From Datura wrightii (lineage: Eukaryota; Streptophyta; Magnoliopsida; Solanales; Solanaceae): a stretch of 64,000 bases of DNA. The DNA lies in contig JASDFA010000007.1 of the NCBI GenBank assembly GCA_035772735.1, positions 87,505,501 to 87,569,500 on the forward strand, written 5' to 3'. The notes below the pieces were generated by a model. The model was given only the letters and a program-made list of their open reading frames with translations, was not told the origin of the DNA and ran no database searches. This document shows, in pieces, positions 1 to 11,415 of this stretch (positions are counted from its first letter, which is position 1; every line of letters begins with the position of its first letter). The position numbers were made by a program, and so were the translations under genes.

Positions 1-992
1 AAGTCGTCGTACAACAATAGATTAATCACCATTAGATAATCGAAAATCCGTTCAACATTGCTATCTCTCTCTTCAACCTTCAGCGACCTCCTTTGTTTAT
101 TTTTTTATTTCATCTCTTTTCTTTGCCCCTCAAAACCCACAAGAAAATTAAATAAAATTCCAAATCGGTAATCTTGAAATTCATCAGAATGATGGCCGGA
201 CAAACATTTCCAGTGACTTGATGTTGGGAGTTGAATTTTTAGATGATTTAGGTTTTCTATTGATTTGAATTTCTTATAGGAGTTTTTACTGATTTAATCT
301 AAAAAGAAGTTTTTGAGATGTTCATGTTGGATTTAATGTGAAAGTCTCTATGTAATAAAGGTCTAAATTGAAAGGTTGGGTGTTAATAGTGGCTGAAGGA
401 ATAGAAAGTGTATAAAAATAAAGTAGTAGGTAAAATTTTGAAGGAAAAAAAATTTAAATGGTAAATATAGTGTCAAGCGCGTGTATTCAACCCCTAGACA
501 TAAATTTGGTGTGGACTTTTCAAGGAGGTAATAAGTTCATTTAAAAATAGTCCAGGAAGATCATAGGACCCCTGTAAAGTTGGAGTGCGTAACAACACCT
601 TCGGGCAAAGTAAAATTTGTTTTAAACCATTTCCCTACTTTATTTGGGGTATACACATATATGCTAAACCTTTTAGTGTATTTTGAGGTTAGGTTATTTC
701 AAAATCAGTTACTCTACAAGAATGTATAAACCGTTTCACTTATTGAAGTTCAACTCGAAGAGTTATATGAGCTCGGGAATCCTATATCTTGATGATATTA
801 TTTAGTATATCAATATTATGGGTTCCTAGAATTTTTGCCAGTTATTTTTTTTTTGATATAACACGAAGTGGCTGAATTCTGAATAATTGTTTTTCAAATA
901 TGTTGTACAATCTAATGATTGTCACGGACTACCATGACCTCTACAGTCTTTCTCAGCGTGTGGTATTGTATGTTCTAATCACGATGGTTGGG
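1..992. other. AT-rich non-coding flank
   Basis: I see no convincing gene here. The first 200 bases are pyrimidine-rich and could be a 5' UTR or promoter-proximal stretch of a host gene, but no open frame of useful length supports this. The segment ends at TTGGG (988-992), which is the left target-site duplication of element L. Confidence 0.5.
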
Positions 993-1967
993 TGATAAGA
1001 ATCGTGTTACTCGAAATAACAAGAAAATAATGCGGAAGCGAAAATACAAATATTAAGGACAAGGAATTAAAGATAGGCGAAATTTGAGAATAAAATCCCC
1101 AAATTTCAAAATAAGTGCTAAGAACCCTAATTGATCTTGGTATTTAAAATTACCGACTAAGACTAATTATGATACCAATAGAGTTAATTTAAGAACTTAG
1201 ATCAAAAAGTAATCTAGACCCCTAATTCGAAGAAATTAGAGAATATAATTAGAATAAGACTAATTTTCTTCTTTAATTTACGAATAAGAACCAAAGCTAT
1301 CAAGTCACGAATTAATCGTACCTCTTATAGTTCTTATAAGGTTGTAAGATAAATCCCAAGTAGCCACGCACAAAGGTGTAAAAAAGGTAAACCCTCACTT
1401 AATAATAATGTTATCTTTTTAAAAATAACAAAATCCACCCTTATATATGGGGTTGCCATGAGTTTTGATTTCTACTTTTGTGAAAATACTAAATACTAAA
1501 ATCAAATTAGGAAATTTTAAACTAGGAAGCTTTAAATTAGAAAAATAAATAAAAATTAATGTTAACACTTTCTTCCCAAACTATCTAACAAAAAGGGAAA
1601 GGAAGATTTTTGTTTGCCCAAAAAATCACACGTCCATTCACTCAATTTGGGCATGAATTCAGTCCCTATATTGGGTGTGAAATGCAACTCATTTGTGGTC
1701 TTAAATTTCAGTTCTTTGGGGGTTCATGTGGACCCCTCCTCTTGGGCTCCATGTGACTCCAATTTTCCTCTACTTGACTTGGATTTTGAACCATAAAATA
1801 TGTGTAGCACTTAGTCTGCTCTTCGTCATCATTCTTTGGCCTTTCTTCTACAATAAGTATCTTCTTGGGCTCATCCTTGGGACACTTCTTTCACAATAAG
1901 CATCTTCTTGATTTTTCATTGAAACTTGTCAACCTTTAATGGAAGTATGCCACCGTGGATGCTATCA
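993..1967 (-). repeat. 3' LTR of element L
   Basis: This 975-bp repeat aligns along its length with 4832-5859. Shared landmarks are the block near 1010-1090 around AATGCGGAAGCGAAAATAC and the final GATGCTAtCA. It carries two copies of the 42-bp tandem unit seen three times in the other LTR, which explains most of the length difference. Substitutions are frequent, so the insertion is not recent. Confidence 0.85.
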
Positions 1968-1980
1968 TTCCCCTCTTCTT
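1968..1980 (-). other. Polypurine tract of element L
   Basis: Read on the minus strand this is AAGAAGAGGGGAA directly abutting the 3' LTR. It is the expected plus-strand DNA priming site in reverse transcription and fixes the orientation of the element. Confidence 0.8.
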
Positions 1981-1986
1981 GAAAAC

Positions 1987-2002
1987 AATTCGTCCTCGAA
2001 TT
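1987..2002 (-). other. Hairpin upstream of the PPT of element L
   Basis: The inverted repeat AATTC/GAATT flanks the loop GAGGAC on the minus strand, six bases upstream of the polypurine tract. Hairpins with the same loop but different stems occur at the same place in ATH2 and TEK4. Confidence 0.6.
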
Positions 2003-2203
2003 TAAATCTTGCAAAATCAAGAAATGCATTAGTAAACAACATCCATTAATCACAAGCAACGATGGTAGAACAACAGAAGATAGTCACCATGTGTCCACTT
2101 AACCCAACCAAGCCTAGCTATGTATAAATACACCCTTGTAAAGCATATGGAAATCATCATCCCAATAGAAAATTTTCTTATTTATATAAACACAACAAAA
2201 TTC

Positions 2204-2563
2204 TCACTTAGATGCCATAGGTAATGATACATGCAATCTCAATTTAGTTCTGTCAATAAAGTATTCCAATGGGCGTGACAAAGACGACACAAGATTCCTA
2301 AAACATGCATCAAATTGATCACTTTTATGATATAGCCAAGCACCCTCAATTACACCTCCTAAAGATTCTTCTATATACAAGATATGCACATCAACATTGA
2401 AGTTCTCATAGCCATGTATCTCCTTATCACTAGTAACTAACACCTTTTTAATCTCACAATCACCAAGACTTGAAGAATTATGTCTCATCCCACAAAAAGA
2501 ATCAAATTCCAATAAGCTATCACAAAAGAACTCATTCGACACTATAATAAGAAGAAAAATCAT
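2204..2563 (-). CDS. Uncharacterised ORF inside element L, near its 3' end
   Basis: This is a 119-codon open frame on the element's coding strand, between the protease remnant and the 3' LTR. I do not recognise the product: it lacks RT, integrase or gag motifs. The N-terminus is hydrophobic (MIFLLIIV) and the remainder is a mix of charged and hydrophobic residues. In a complete gypsy element this position would hold the end of pol or an extra 3' ORF. It may be decayed pol, captured sequence or a chance frame. Confidence 0.25.
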   Translation of the reverse strand: MIFLLIIVSNEFFCDSLLEFDSFCGMRHNSSSLGDCEIKKVLVTSDKEIHGYENFNVDVHILYIEESLGGVIEGAWLYHKSDQFDACFRNLVSSLSRPLEYFIDRTKLRLHVSLPMASK

Positions 2564-3321
2564 CTAACTCATTCACAAGTCTCATCACATAAACATCACA
2601 CCTCCTTTCAACAAGTATGAACCATAATCAATAATGTCAAACTCAATTTAAAAAGGAAGGAATTATTCTTATACTTGAACTTAGAGGTTACAGTTAATGA
2701 TTTATTATATAACATAATGTCAGACTTCTCAACATTTGGTTTGCCATATCAGACTGCTGGCTTCGCTGTATAGATGATGATGCCCTAGGCGATACAGGTG
2801 TCAGAGAAGGCAGACGTATGCTTTAAGATGTTTAAATGTGACGAATTCAAGAAACTGTAGAATATGAGGTGGAAGAATGAAGACATGCAAGTAGAATCTT
2901 ACCTGTGCTTTACTTTCACATCATTAGTTGAAGCGTTGTCATGTATTTCCGGTCGATGTTGCAGAGGTGATTGAAGAAGATGAAGAGCTCAGTCTCACTT
3001 CCTTTTGGTTTGTGATGATTTCTAGTGTCTAGATGTTTCCTTGTTTTATTTTTATTCCGGGCCGGGTCATTCAGACCGGGCCTTTTTGTTTGTTTTGTTT
3101 TGTTTTGTTGGATTCTTTTGGTTTTATAATAAGGCTGGCCCGCTAGCCATTTTAATTTTAAAAAAAAATTAAAAGTGTAGTTCATTACCTCCAAAAAGGG
3201 CTTAGGTGTTCTAGGAATACCAAGAATGTGAATAAACCAATTATATATACCATACTCGGTATTATGTAGCAAAGGAACAATATCACCTTGTTTTTCCTTG
3301 TCATTAGTGTTTGACCCACAA

Positions 3322-4252
3322 CTACCTTGTTGGACTTCTTGTCATGAGTCTTACCTTGGACAGATCCAAAGTAATTCTATTTACCTTTATCCTTCTCATC
3401 AACATGCTATTGCTCCATGGGACATGTCGTTTCGACCACTTCAGGATTAAGTTCATCCAGTGATGGGTCTTCAATGCAAACTTTCCATGAGTACCTATAA
3501 GAGAGTTAAAACATCTAGAAGAAGAAGTAGGAATGTTAGAGTTAGAATCAGAAATAACCTCACTCAATCTCTCTTGTTTTTCTTTCTCTATCTCAGGATC
3601 ATACCTCTTCTTTTTACTATCCTGGTCATCTCTCTTCTCTTTTCTCTCGATCTCATTTTTTCCCCTCACTTGACATCCCCTTCTTTTCACACAGCACAAC
3701 CTCTCCTTTCCTTTCTTGGGATGTCAACATACACTCCCTTACTCTTCTGAATCTTTTCTCTCATCCTCATTTATCCCGTCTCTAATTGTTTTTATATCCC
3801 CACAAATTTGTGATGGAGTCAAAGATATGAGAGTAAATCTCTCCCTATTCATCTTGAGAGAGTATTTATTTTTTTCGATGTTGTATAAAGCTCCACTATT
3901 AACATACCGTTTTCCTAATAAAATATGACAATTATACATGTGAACAATATCACGCCAAACCTTATCCTTATGACTTTCAAGAGTGAACGACAATAACACC
4001 CTTTATATTTACTTTTACTCCTTTCCACATGTAGGGTGAAATAAGCTCAATACTAGGTAAGTTCAATCTCTCATTCATATAAAAATGAATTAAGTTATAG
4101 CCAGATTCTTTGTCAATTCTCATGGCACATAGCTTAGACGACACTTTAGCTCTAGTTTGAAAAATAGCTCTACCTTGGTCCTCCTCATCCTCGTCAAGTT
4201 GTACATTCATTTGGTTTGTCCTCCTTCGCTTAACAAGGGTGGCATCTAGCAC
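3322..4252 (-). pseudogene. Aspartic protease and lysine-rich linker remnant of element L
   Basis: Three minus-strand frames (3977-4252, 3739-3999, 3322-3699) together resemble the gypsy pepsin-like protease and the linker preceding RT. The first has the strand FQTRAKVSSKLCAM followed by DKESG, where the family has the catalytic D-S-G; the active site therefore carries an insertion and should be dead. The second has CHILLGKR, matching the family motif CHLLLGRP, and then LTPSQIC. The third is a K/E/R-rich stretch typical of the segment between protease and RT. The frame changes near 3977-3999 and 3699-3739 indicate frameshifts. RT itself is absent. Confidence 0.65.
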
Positions 4253-4810
4253 ATCAAATCAGACAGTAATCATTTTGAGCACCTCGGCTAAGTTGTTGTC
4301 ATTTTGAGTTCCATCTTCAGTTTTATTACCTGTTGAGACATCTCAAGAAAATATCAAAGAAACAAATATCTCTCAATTTGGCTTTTTTTTCCCCTCTCTG
4401 TTCTCTTGTCTTTTCTCACTCAAATTACGGATTTATATATAAACTCTACTAGTAACAACTCTTTAAAAGTAAAATGTAGAAAGAAAAAGAATTTACCAGC
4501 ACCCAAATGAATTGGGTTTGATGAGACAAGAGAAAAAGGTCAATTTGTGTAGCAAGAAATATTTTTTTAATCCAAATATTTCCATCTTCTTGGTGTTCCT
4601 TCTTGATGTTGGAAAAAAAAACAAAATAAACCCGGAGTTTCTAAGAGTAGCATAATTTGAAAGCACTTGAACTTTCTCCTTTTTTTTATCTTCGTTTTTT
4701 TGTTATGCAGCTTACTTTTCTAAGTTGCTACAATAGAAAAAAAAGGTTTTTTAAATTTTTTTGGTCAAGAACGTCCCAAGATTTTCAGGAACGGAACTTT
4801 CATAAGAACC

Positions 4811-4822
4811 GCTCTGATGCCA
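4811..4822 (-). other. Primer-binding site of element L (initiator tRNA-Met type)
   Basis: On the minus strand this reads TGGCATCAGAGC, one base different from TGGTATCAGAGC, the complement of the plant initiator tRNA-Met 3' end. It lies nine bases downstream of the end of the 5' LTR. Confidence 0.75.
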
Positions 4823-4831
4823 CTTGAGTCT

Positions 4832-5859
4832 TGACATGAATCGGGTTACTTGAAATAACAAGAAAATAATGCGGAAGCGAAAATACGAAAAGATTAAAGA
4901 CAAGAAATTAAAGATAGACAAAATTTGAGAATAAAATTCCCAAATTTCAAAATAAGAGCTACAAACCCTGATTGATCTTAGTATTCAAAATTACCAAACT
5001 AAGAGTAATTATGATATTTATAGAGTCAATTCAGGGACTTAGATCAAAAGATGATCTAAATTCCAAATTCGAAGAAATTAGAGACAATAATTACTATAAG
5101 ACTAATTACCTTTTTTGATTTACCAAAAGAACCAAAGATATCAAGTTACTAGTTACTAGTTAATCTTACCTTTTAAAAACTCGTTCTTATAAGGTTATAA
5201 GATAACTCCCAAGTAGCCACAAACAAAGGTGTAAAGAAGAGAAACTTTCAATTAATAATAATGTTTTCTTTTTTAAAAATAACGAAATCCACCCCTATAT
5301 ATAGAGAAAACATATCCCAAATAGCATGGGTTTTGTATTCTACTTTTATGGAAATAATAAATACTAAAATCAAACTAGGGAACTTTTAATCTAGGAAAAC
5401 AAATTGTAATTAATGTTAGGCTTTCTTCCTAAACTACCTAACAAGAAAACAAATAAAGATTTTTGTTTGCTCCAAAATCACACATCCATTTATTCAATTT
5501 GGGCATGAATTTTCAGCCCCTGTGTTGGGCGTGAATTTCTGCTCATTTGTGGTCTTAAATTTCAGTTCATTGGGGTTTCATGTGGGCCCCTCCTCTTGGG
5601 CTCCATGTGCCCCAATTTTCCTCTTCTTGACTTGGATTTGGATCATAAAATATGTGTAGCACTTGGTCCGCTCCTTGTCATAATTATTGGCTTTTCTTCC
5701 ACAATAAGTATCTTCTTGGGTTCATCCTTGAACACTTCTTCCACAATAAGCATCTTTTTGGATTCATCCTTGAACACTTCTTCTACAATAAGCATCTTCT
5801 TGATTTTCCATTGAAACCTGTCAACCTTTAATAAAAGTGTGTCACTGTGGATGCTACCA
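4832..5859 (-). repeat. 5' LTR of element L
   Basis: This 1028-bp partner of 993-1967 starts TGACATGAATCG on the plus strand and ends GATGCTACCA. It is longer than its partner mainly through one extra 42-bp tandem unit. Confidence 0.85.
5694..5810 (-). repeat. 42-bp tandem repeat within the LTR of element L
   Basis: Nearly three units of about 42 bp, each containing CACAATAAG followed by CTTCTTGGGTTCATCC or a close variant. The unit length is a multiple of three, so on the minus strand it would read as a 14-residue repeat (KKMLIVEEVFKDES), but there is no sign that this is a gene. The other LTR carries two units. Confidence 0.75.
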
Positions 5860-8045
5860 TTGGATCTACTGTAGAATAGTTTAAGGTTTGTCTCTATTGT
5901 TTGATGTGGGTAGCTAATATCTATCATCCTTTTGCTTTAGGAAGAACATTTTTTTTTTCATTCTAGTTCATTTGATGTCAGATAGAAACTTTTTGACATT
6001 AAACACTATGAGAGATATTCAGTTAGAGCACATTCCTCTAAAAAAAGCTGTTTTTGACGTTATTGGATCCATGAGGAGAAGCATGTAGCAGACCTCTCTC
6101 TTTATGTCGAGGCACGTCTTCATGCTTTAACTTAGATTAGGAATTTAGGATCAAGAAAGACATATGATCAGCTTTCGTTTCTGACTGACTCTTGTTGGAT
6201 GTACTTCAGAACTTTTCACAGGCACAGTGATGTGGGACACGGAGAAAAATGTTTCTCATTTTCTGCTAGAACTTATGAAATTTTCCTTTGGATGAAGGCA
6301 TTGTCAAAACACGAATGTCCATGTTCTGTTGTTCGTGCATCATTTTGTTCCATTTCTTTAAAGTGATATACCTCTAAATGTGATTCACTTGTATCTGCAT
6401 CTTTGGCTTATAGTCTACTTCGTCTGATGCTACTTTTTAATGAATGAACTTTATTTTGAGAATGGTGGTGCCGCTATTTTTATATCTAGGAATTCTGACA
6501 TTTTTAAATTGTATCTGTATTAAATTAATAAGGTATCTTTCTTTCAGCATCTGCTTACAATGTGATGGCAGATGTTAGATTCAAGCTACCTTTTGTTTCG
6601 CAATTTCCTGCTTTTAGTAGAATAACTTATTGCCGTGAAGCATGATTGGTTATTCTTATCCACATTTTGCTGCCTATTTTATTATCTTAGAGTCTTTAAA
6701 TTTTCTTGTTCACTTGCAGAATTTTGGTCCTATAGTTCATGTAACATTCTTACACTTTATTATTCGTTTCTAAAAGTCTGGTCATATAGTTCTTGTAACA
6801 TTCTTTTAACTCCCTTCCAATAGGCCATTAACAATTTGAAGAGACTTAAAACACCAGGGTATTCTAGTGAAATTCAGTGTTGTCAAAGGCACGTTTAAAC
6901 CCTGAAGTGAGGCCCAAAACATATTGAAAGCTTCGGGTCGCTTAATGTATGTTTCAGTGTTGTCATCAAGGCTTTAAGACAAACTTTTCCTTGTAAATGA
7001 GCGTTTCCTGACGAGATGATACTAAACAATTGATATTTCACTTTATCATAAAAAAATTTCAATTTCTTTGTCCATATGTTTGTTATTCTAATTATTAGTC
7101 TGGGACTAAACATATATATTTGTAATTTTTCTCCATTTTCAGCTTTTTTCATTAGAGCCCATGTTTTATTTGCACTTTGCACTTAAAGCCCCAACGGACC
7201 TTAGAGCTTTTTTGCACTTTTTGCTTTTTATAACACTGGTCAAATTATATGAAATAAAGCAAGATCTTTAAAAAATATGACCTTGGTTAACTCAGAAGTT
7301 TCAATGTCAGGGACTTAATGGAAAAATCAATTTCAGGGAATTAGTATCAGGTATTAACATCATAATGTGCAACCATCCAAGTTTAACCCAGACGGACTTT
7401 TTTGTTCTCCTCTAAAAGTCTGAACCTAGAATTGTCTTTGAGTTTACGTAGCATTAACAGTATCAATCGTAGAGTTGATATATTGGCCTCTCCTCAAGAT
7501 ACATAATTTTACTTCCTTAGACCTTTGTCTCATATTTTACATATTTAATTGTCTTGAAAAATATTCTTTATATCATCATTTCATTTTGAACATGTAGCAG
7601 TTATTTAATTAAGTGAACAAGTAAACAGGAGCACAAGCACGATTGTGTTATTATTTCTGGTATGAGGCTTGAATCTTAGACCAGTTTAGCAAATTGAATC
7701 TTAAACATGGAGTGTTTGCTTTTGCTAAGTAGTTTTAGGCTCCTCTTAATAGAGATCTGAAGTTGTTCTTCTAGATCAATCTAGCATAGCACTTAATTAG
7801 CTTTGCATTTGCCAGAGTTGTAACATTTTCTTCATACATTTGTTTAGTATCAAGTCAATTGTGTTGTCTTGGTGGGAAGGGTTTTGTGCAAATTGTTTCG
7901 AATGAGATTCAGATATTGTGTTATATTGGACTGGCATCCAGTTTTTCACTATGCAATAACTACAGGCGAATCAATTGGCGAATATATATAGCTCAATCTT
8001 TACGTTTTAGTGATTCTATATTCATTGTTTTTCTGTTCGTTTTAG
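5860..8045. other. Non-coding DNA upstream of the Clot exon; probable intron in part
   Basis: AT-rich sequence with no frame resembling the missing N-terminal part of Clot. The stretch just upstream of 8046 is T-rich and ends TTTTAG, so at least the right portion is intronic. I did not find the exon encoding the WCPDC redox centre on either strand here. Confidence 0.5.
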
Positions 8046-8299
8046 ATTGTGTAAGAGCTGAACCTGTGATATACAAGAAACTGGAAGCATCATCTGATGA
8101 TATAGCACTGCTGAGGGCTTATGTTGGGGACAGACCTACTTGGAGGACTCCACAGCACCCATGGCGAGTAGATCGCAGGTTCAACCTCAAAGGGGTTCCA
8201 ACCTTGATTCGGTGGGAAAATGATGCAATCAGAGGTCAACTTGAAGACCATGAAGCACACCTTGATCACAAAATTAGTTCCCTTCTGAATGGAAATTAA
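8046..8299 (+). CDS. Thioredoxin-like protein Clot, terminal exon
   Basis: From the splice acceptor TTTTAG (ending 8045) the frame reads CVRAEPVIYKKLE, then RAYVGDRPTWRTPQHPWRVD, GVPTLIRWEN and GQLEDHEAHL, ending at TAA 8297-8299. This is the C-terminal two thirds of the plant Clot family (TXNDC17/TRP14-like), small cytosolic thioredoxin-fold reductases. The first codon position is completed by the previous exon, and the cysteine at the exon start is the second of the family's CPDC redox pair; the first would be in that exon. The conserved cis-proline region (GVPTL) is present. The exon is uninterrupted and ends at the usual family C-terminus. Either the gene starts outside the window or separated from this exon by a long intron holding element L, or this is a 5'-truncated copy. 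Confidence 0.85.
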
Positions 8300-10287
8300 G
8301 TGTCCCTATTTCTTCATGCTAAAACTTTGGGAATAGGAAGGGGACTCTTATATTATGAGACTTGTCTTGATAAGATATGTATGTCGAGCCTCATTGGCCT
8401 GAACTGCTTTAGATTGATAATATATGGAATAAGTGTGTTTTGAAAGGCCGTGAATAGGATGACTTCAGTATTTTGCAGAGGATGGATTTTTTAATATGCC
8501 CCTTTATTTTTCTCTCGTCATAATTAACTCCCATAATAACAATAATTTGCAGAAGATTATTAGCACTGTTATTTCCTAAATGACAACTCTCCCCAGTCTC
8601 GATAGCTCTTAAAATGTCTCAATATCAACCTATTCCAAATAAATTTGCGCTTTTCTTTCGTTCATTGCCAACCTGGATTTACTTCTTTGTCGATGTCATA
8701 TTTGTTCTTTATGGGTGTAACTCGTCCCTACAGCGTCATCAGTGGTGTTAGTGGCAGCGGCAAGATCTAGTGCTTCTTCTTTCACACGTGTTGCTTCCGT
8801 TTCTCCTGCGCATGCTAAGTTGGTTTGGCATCGAATCACATGTTTGCTGTGTTGCTAAAAGGGAAATTATTATAAATGTGGTGCCTTATTGCATCGTCTT
8901 TGACAACTCTGAACTGATCGAGAGTTTCCCTCTTATCAAAGACGATGGTTTAAATTTTGCAAAGCTTGCGGTGCTGAACTCCATCTTTTCACCCAAGCTT
9001 ATAGAATAATGATATCAGTATCAAGGATGACAATGGAGTGGGGTGAGTTTTGCCTGATGCTGGCTAGTGCAAGTCTGGCTTTGTGCAGGACGGATTGAAA
9101 CTTTTTGTAAAGAATTTAGTGTGTGGCGGGTTGCAGGTTCCCTCCCTTCACAGCTGATTCTCTGGATAACCAGATAGCTGGTAATGATAATTGCAAATTT
9201 GCCCTTGTTGATTCAACTTTTTCTGTCACTGGAGGCAAGAAATACTAATGAAAAAAGAGGAACTGCTGCCATGCCTGGGACAAAACTTGATAAGGTAATT
9301 CTGAAAGACATGTTTATGTAAGATAGTAACTCCAACTTAGTCAGGTGATCAAATAAACACTTGAATTTAATAGAGATGTGTCTTTTAATCTCCAGTATCT
9401 TTAGGACCAAGTGCATGAAATGCACTTGCTTGTAATGTATTAAATAGACCAATTATTAGATGACACATATAATTTTAAAAAATTGTAAATGGAACTAAAA
9501 AAATAAAACAAATACAAAAGAACATGGAACCCCACCCCAAGATCATCACCTCCATTTCCCATCCCCCAGACCGTCCGTCCATTGCTCATGCCAGAGACCT
9601 TCTTAACTTCATAATTATGGAGTCTTTTTCGTGTCTTAATTTTTAGCTCCATTCTTGATTATTAGTGTTTTTTTTTTAATTTGGACTTTTGCATTAAACA
9701 AGTCATTCACCAGCAAAGTAACTTTTCCGATGCAAACCCAATTGCAGAAAAAGGGATAAAAATTATGTCATCATCTGTGTGAGAAAATTGATACATGAAA
9801 AATGAGAACCATTGTTGTATTGGATTTGTCTCTGTATTGGAAAAGTTGAAGGAATCTAGAAGAAGGTATGGGTGAAAGTGGTGGCGCTACAACCGGTGAA
9901 GGAGAAAAGAGAACTGGTGGATGCTACGACCGGCGCAGGTGATGGTGGAGACGTAAGGATACGAGTATTGTTGCATAGTACACTACTAAACTGATTTGCC
10001 AAGTCGTTGCTGAGCTGGACAAGTCACACGCGAATGATGCTCATTCTAATTTTGGCGGGAAAAGTAGTTAGTGTAGTGAAATTCCAAATTATTGTTCCAT
10101 TTACCATTTTCTGCAGTTCCTTTATACTTTAGTTGATTAGTATAGGAAGGAATTGTGTCATGGTTGTAAGGCATTATTTCAATAATATTAAACCTGAATT
10201 TCCGTCCTCCTCATGAATTCTCTCAATCTCCTTGTCCTTCTCTTATTTCTCTATAATTTTAGATCGATATCTCTCTTTAGTATTAAC
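8300..10287. other. Clot 3' UTR and non-coding DNA
   Basis: The first 250 bases after the stop codon are a plausible 3' UTR. The rest holds only short open frames (for example 8770-9009) without recognisable domains. GC-richer patches near 8740-9150 and 9880-9960 may be fragments of old genes or elements, but I cannot identify them. Confidence 0.4.
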
Positions 10288-10299
10288 TGGTATTAGAGC
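10288..10299 (+). other. Isolated PBS-like sequence, possible LTR-retrotransposon remnant
   Basis: TGGTATTAGAGC matches the initiator tRNA-Met primer site at all but one base. It follows a pyrimidine-rich stretch (10200-10260) like the end of a short LTR, and an ATG lies 18 bases downstream (10317), but I find no matching second LTR or gag motif. Confidence 0.25.
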
Positions 10300-10491
10300 T
10301 GAGTTATTAGTACATAATGACATCTCGAAAAACAACCAAGATAACTCCTGCAAAAATAGTGTTGACACTCAATTTTTGCTCGCCATGTTTAAAATTAATG
10401 CTTTAAGCTTCCTAGACGTTAAATAGCACAAAATATATCTTTTACACTTTTTTCATTTTTAATAATTTATTGATAAGCTATCCTAATGAGA

Positions 10492-10528
<37 letters not shown>
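10492..10528. repeat. (ATT)n microsatellite
   Basis: About twelve uninterrupted trinucleotide units. Confidence 0.95.
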
Positions 10529-10530
<2 letters not shown>

Positions 10531-11320
10531 TTATTTTATTTTTATCATTTCATTTTTTAATGATCTATTAATAATTATCCTTATTTTAGGATTTTTATTA
10601 ATTTGTCATCATCTTTTTAATTTTTACAATTTCTTGATAATAATTTTTAATTCCATAAATTTTTAAGATTTTTAAAATAAATTTATTGCCATTGTACCTT
10701 TTGATAATCATTTCTATTTTCATGGTCATCTATACATACACTATATGAATACTATAATTTTAATCTTTTACAACAAAATACATTTTTTTGAACATCCAAT
10801 ATATTTTTATTTAATTACATATTAATATTTAATTTTAGTTTTTTATTATGTGTACCTTAAATTTTTATAAGTATATAGAGTTGATTAACTAAATTTAAAC
10901 AAAGAGCAATTATTTGAATGCGCAATCATATTCCTTTTTTCACTTTTTGAAATAAGGAGCACATTTCTTTATTCTTGACTTTTTCAAAAGTTACTTTTTT
11001 GACTAAACTTATATTTTTTTCTTCTCCTTTATCTATACGAACACTCAACCTATACACAAGGAAATATATTTTCTCTCTCTCTCTCATCTTAGGCCCCTCC
11101 CCTTAATAATAATTTATTATTAATTGCTCATGTTCTAGGATTTTAATTAATTTATTGCTATATTTTTAACTTTTATAATTTACTGATAATTATATTTAAT
11201 CTCATAAATTTTTAGAATTTTTTGTCCTTCTACATTTTTACAGTCACTAAATTTTTCGCAGTCATTTTCACATTCACGACACAAACATTATAACTTTATT
11301 TTTTACCGCACAATTTATGT

Positions 11321-11323
11321 ATA

Positions 11324-11359
<36 letters not shown>

Positions 11360-11366
11360 TACATAA

Positions 11367-11409
<43 letters not shown>
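11321..11409. repeat. (ATAC)n and (AT)n compound microsatellite
   Basis: ATAC tetranucleotide repeats alternate with AT dinucleotide runs over about 90 bases. Confidence 0.95.

Positions 11410-11415
<6 letters not shown>

Larger units (their letters stand above)
993..5859 (-). mobile_element. Element L: decayed non-autonomous Ty3/gypsy retrotransposon
   Basis: Two direct repeats of about 1 kb (993-1967 and 4832-5859) bound 2.9 kb of internal sequence. Read on the minus strand, the order is 5' LTR, a primer-binding site resembling the 3' end of initiator tRNA-Met, a protease remnant, then a polypurine tract and 3' LTR. The LTRs start and end TG...CA. The flanks TTGGG (988-992) and TTGGA (5860-5864) match at four of five bases, as expected for an old target duplication. 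No reverse transcriptase, RNase H or integrase can be found, so this copy could move only with enzymes from elsewhere. Confidence 0.85.

Noticed and set aside
8770..9009. 79-codon plus-strand frame after the Clot exon
   Set aside because: No recognisable motif, no splice context and no support from flanking composition; kept only as unexplained sequence.
11321..11409. Regular short repeats that might suggest a CRISPR-like or satellite array
   Set aside because: They are simple ATAC/AT microsatellites without spacers.
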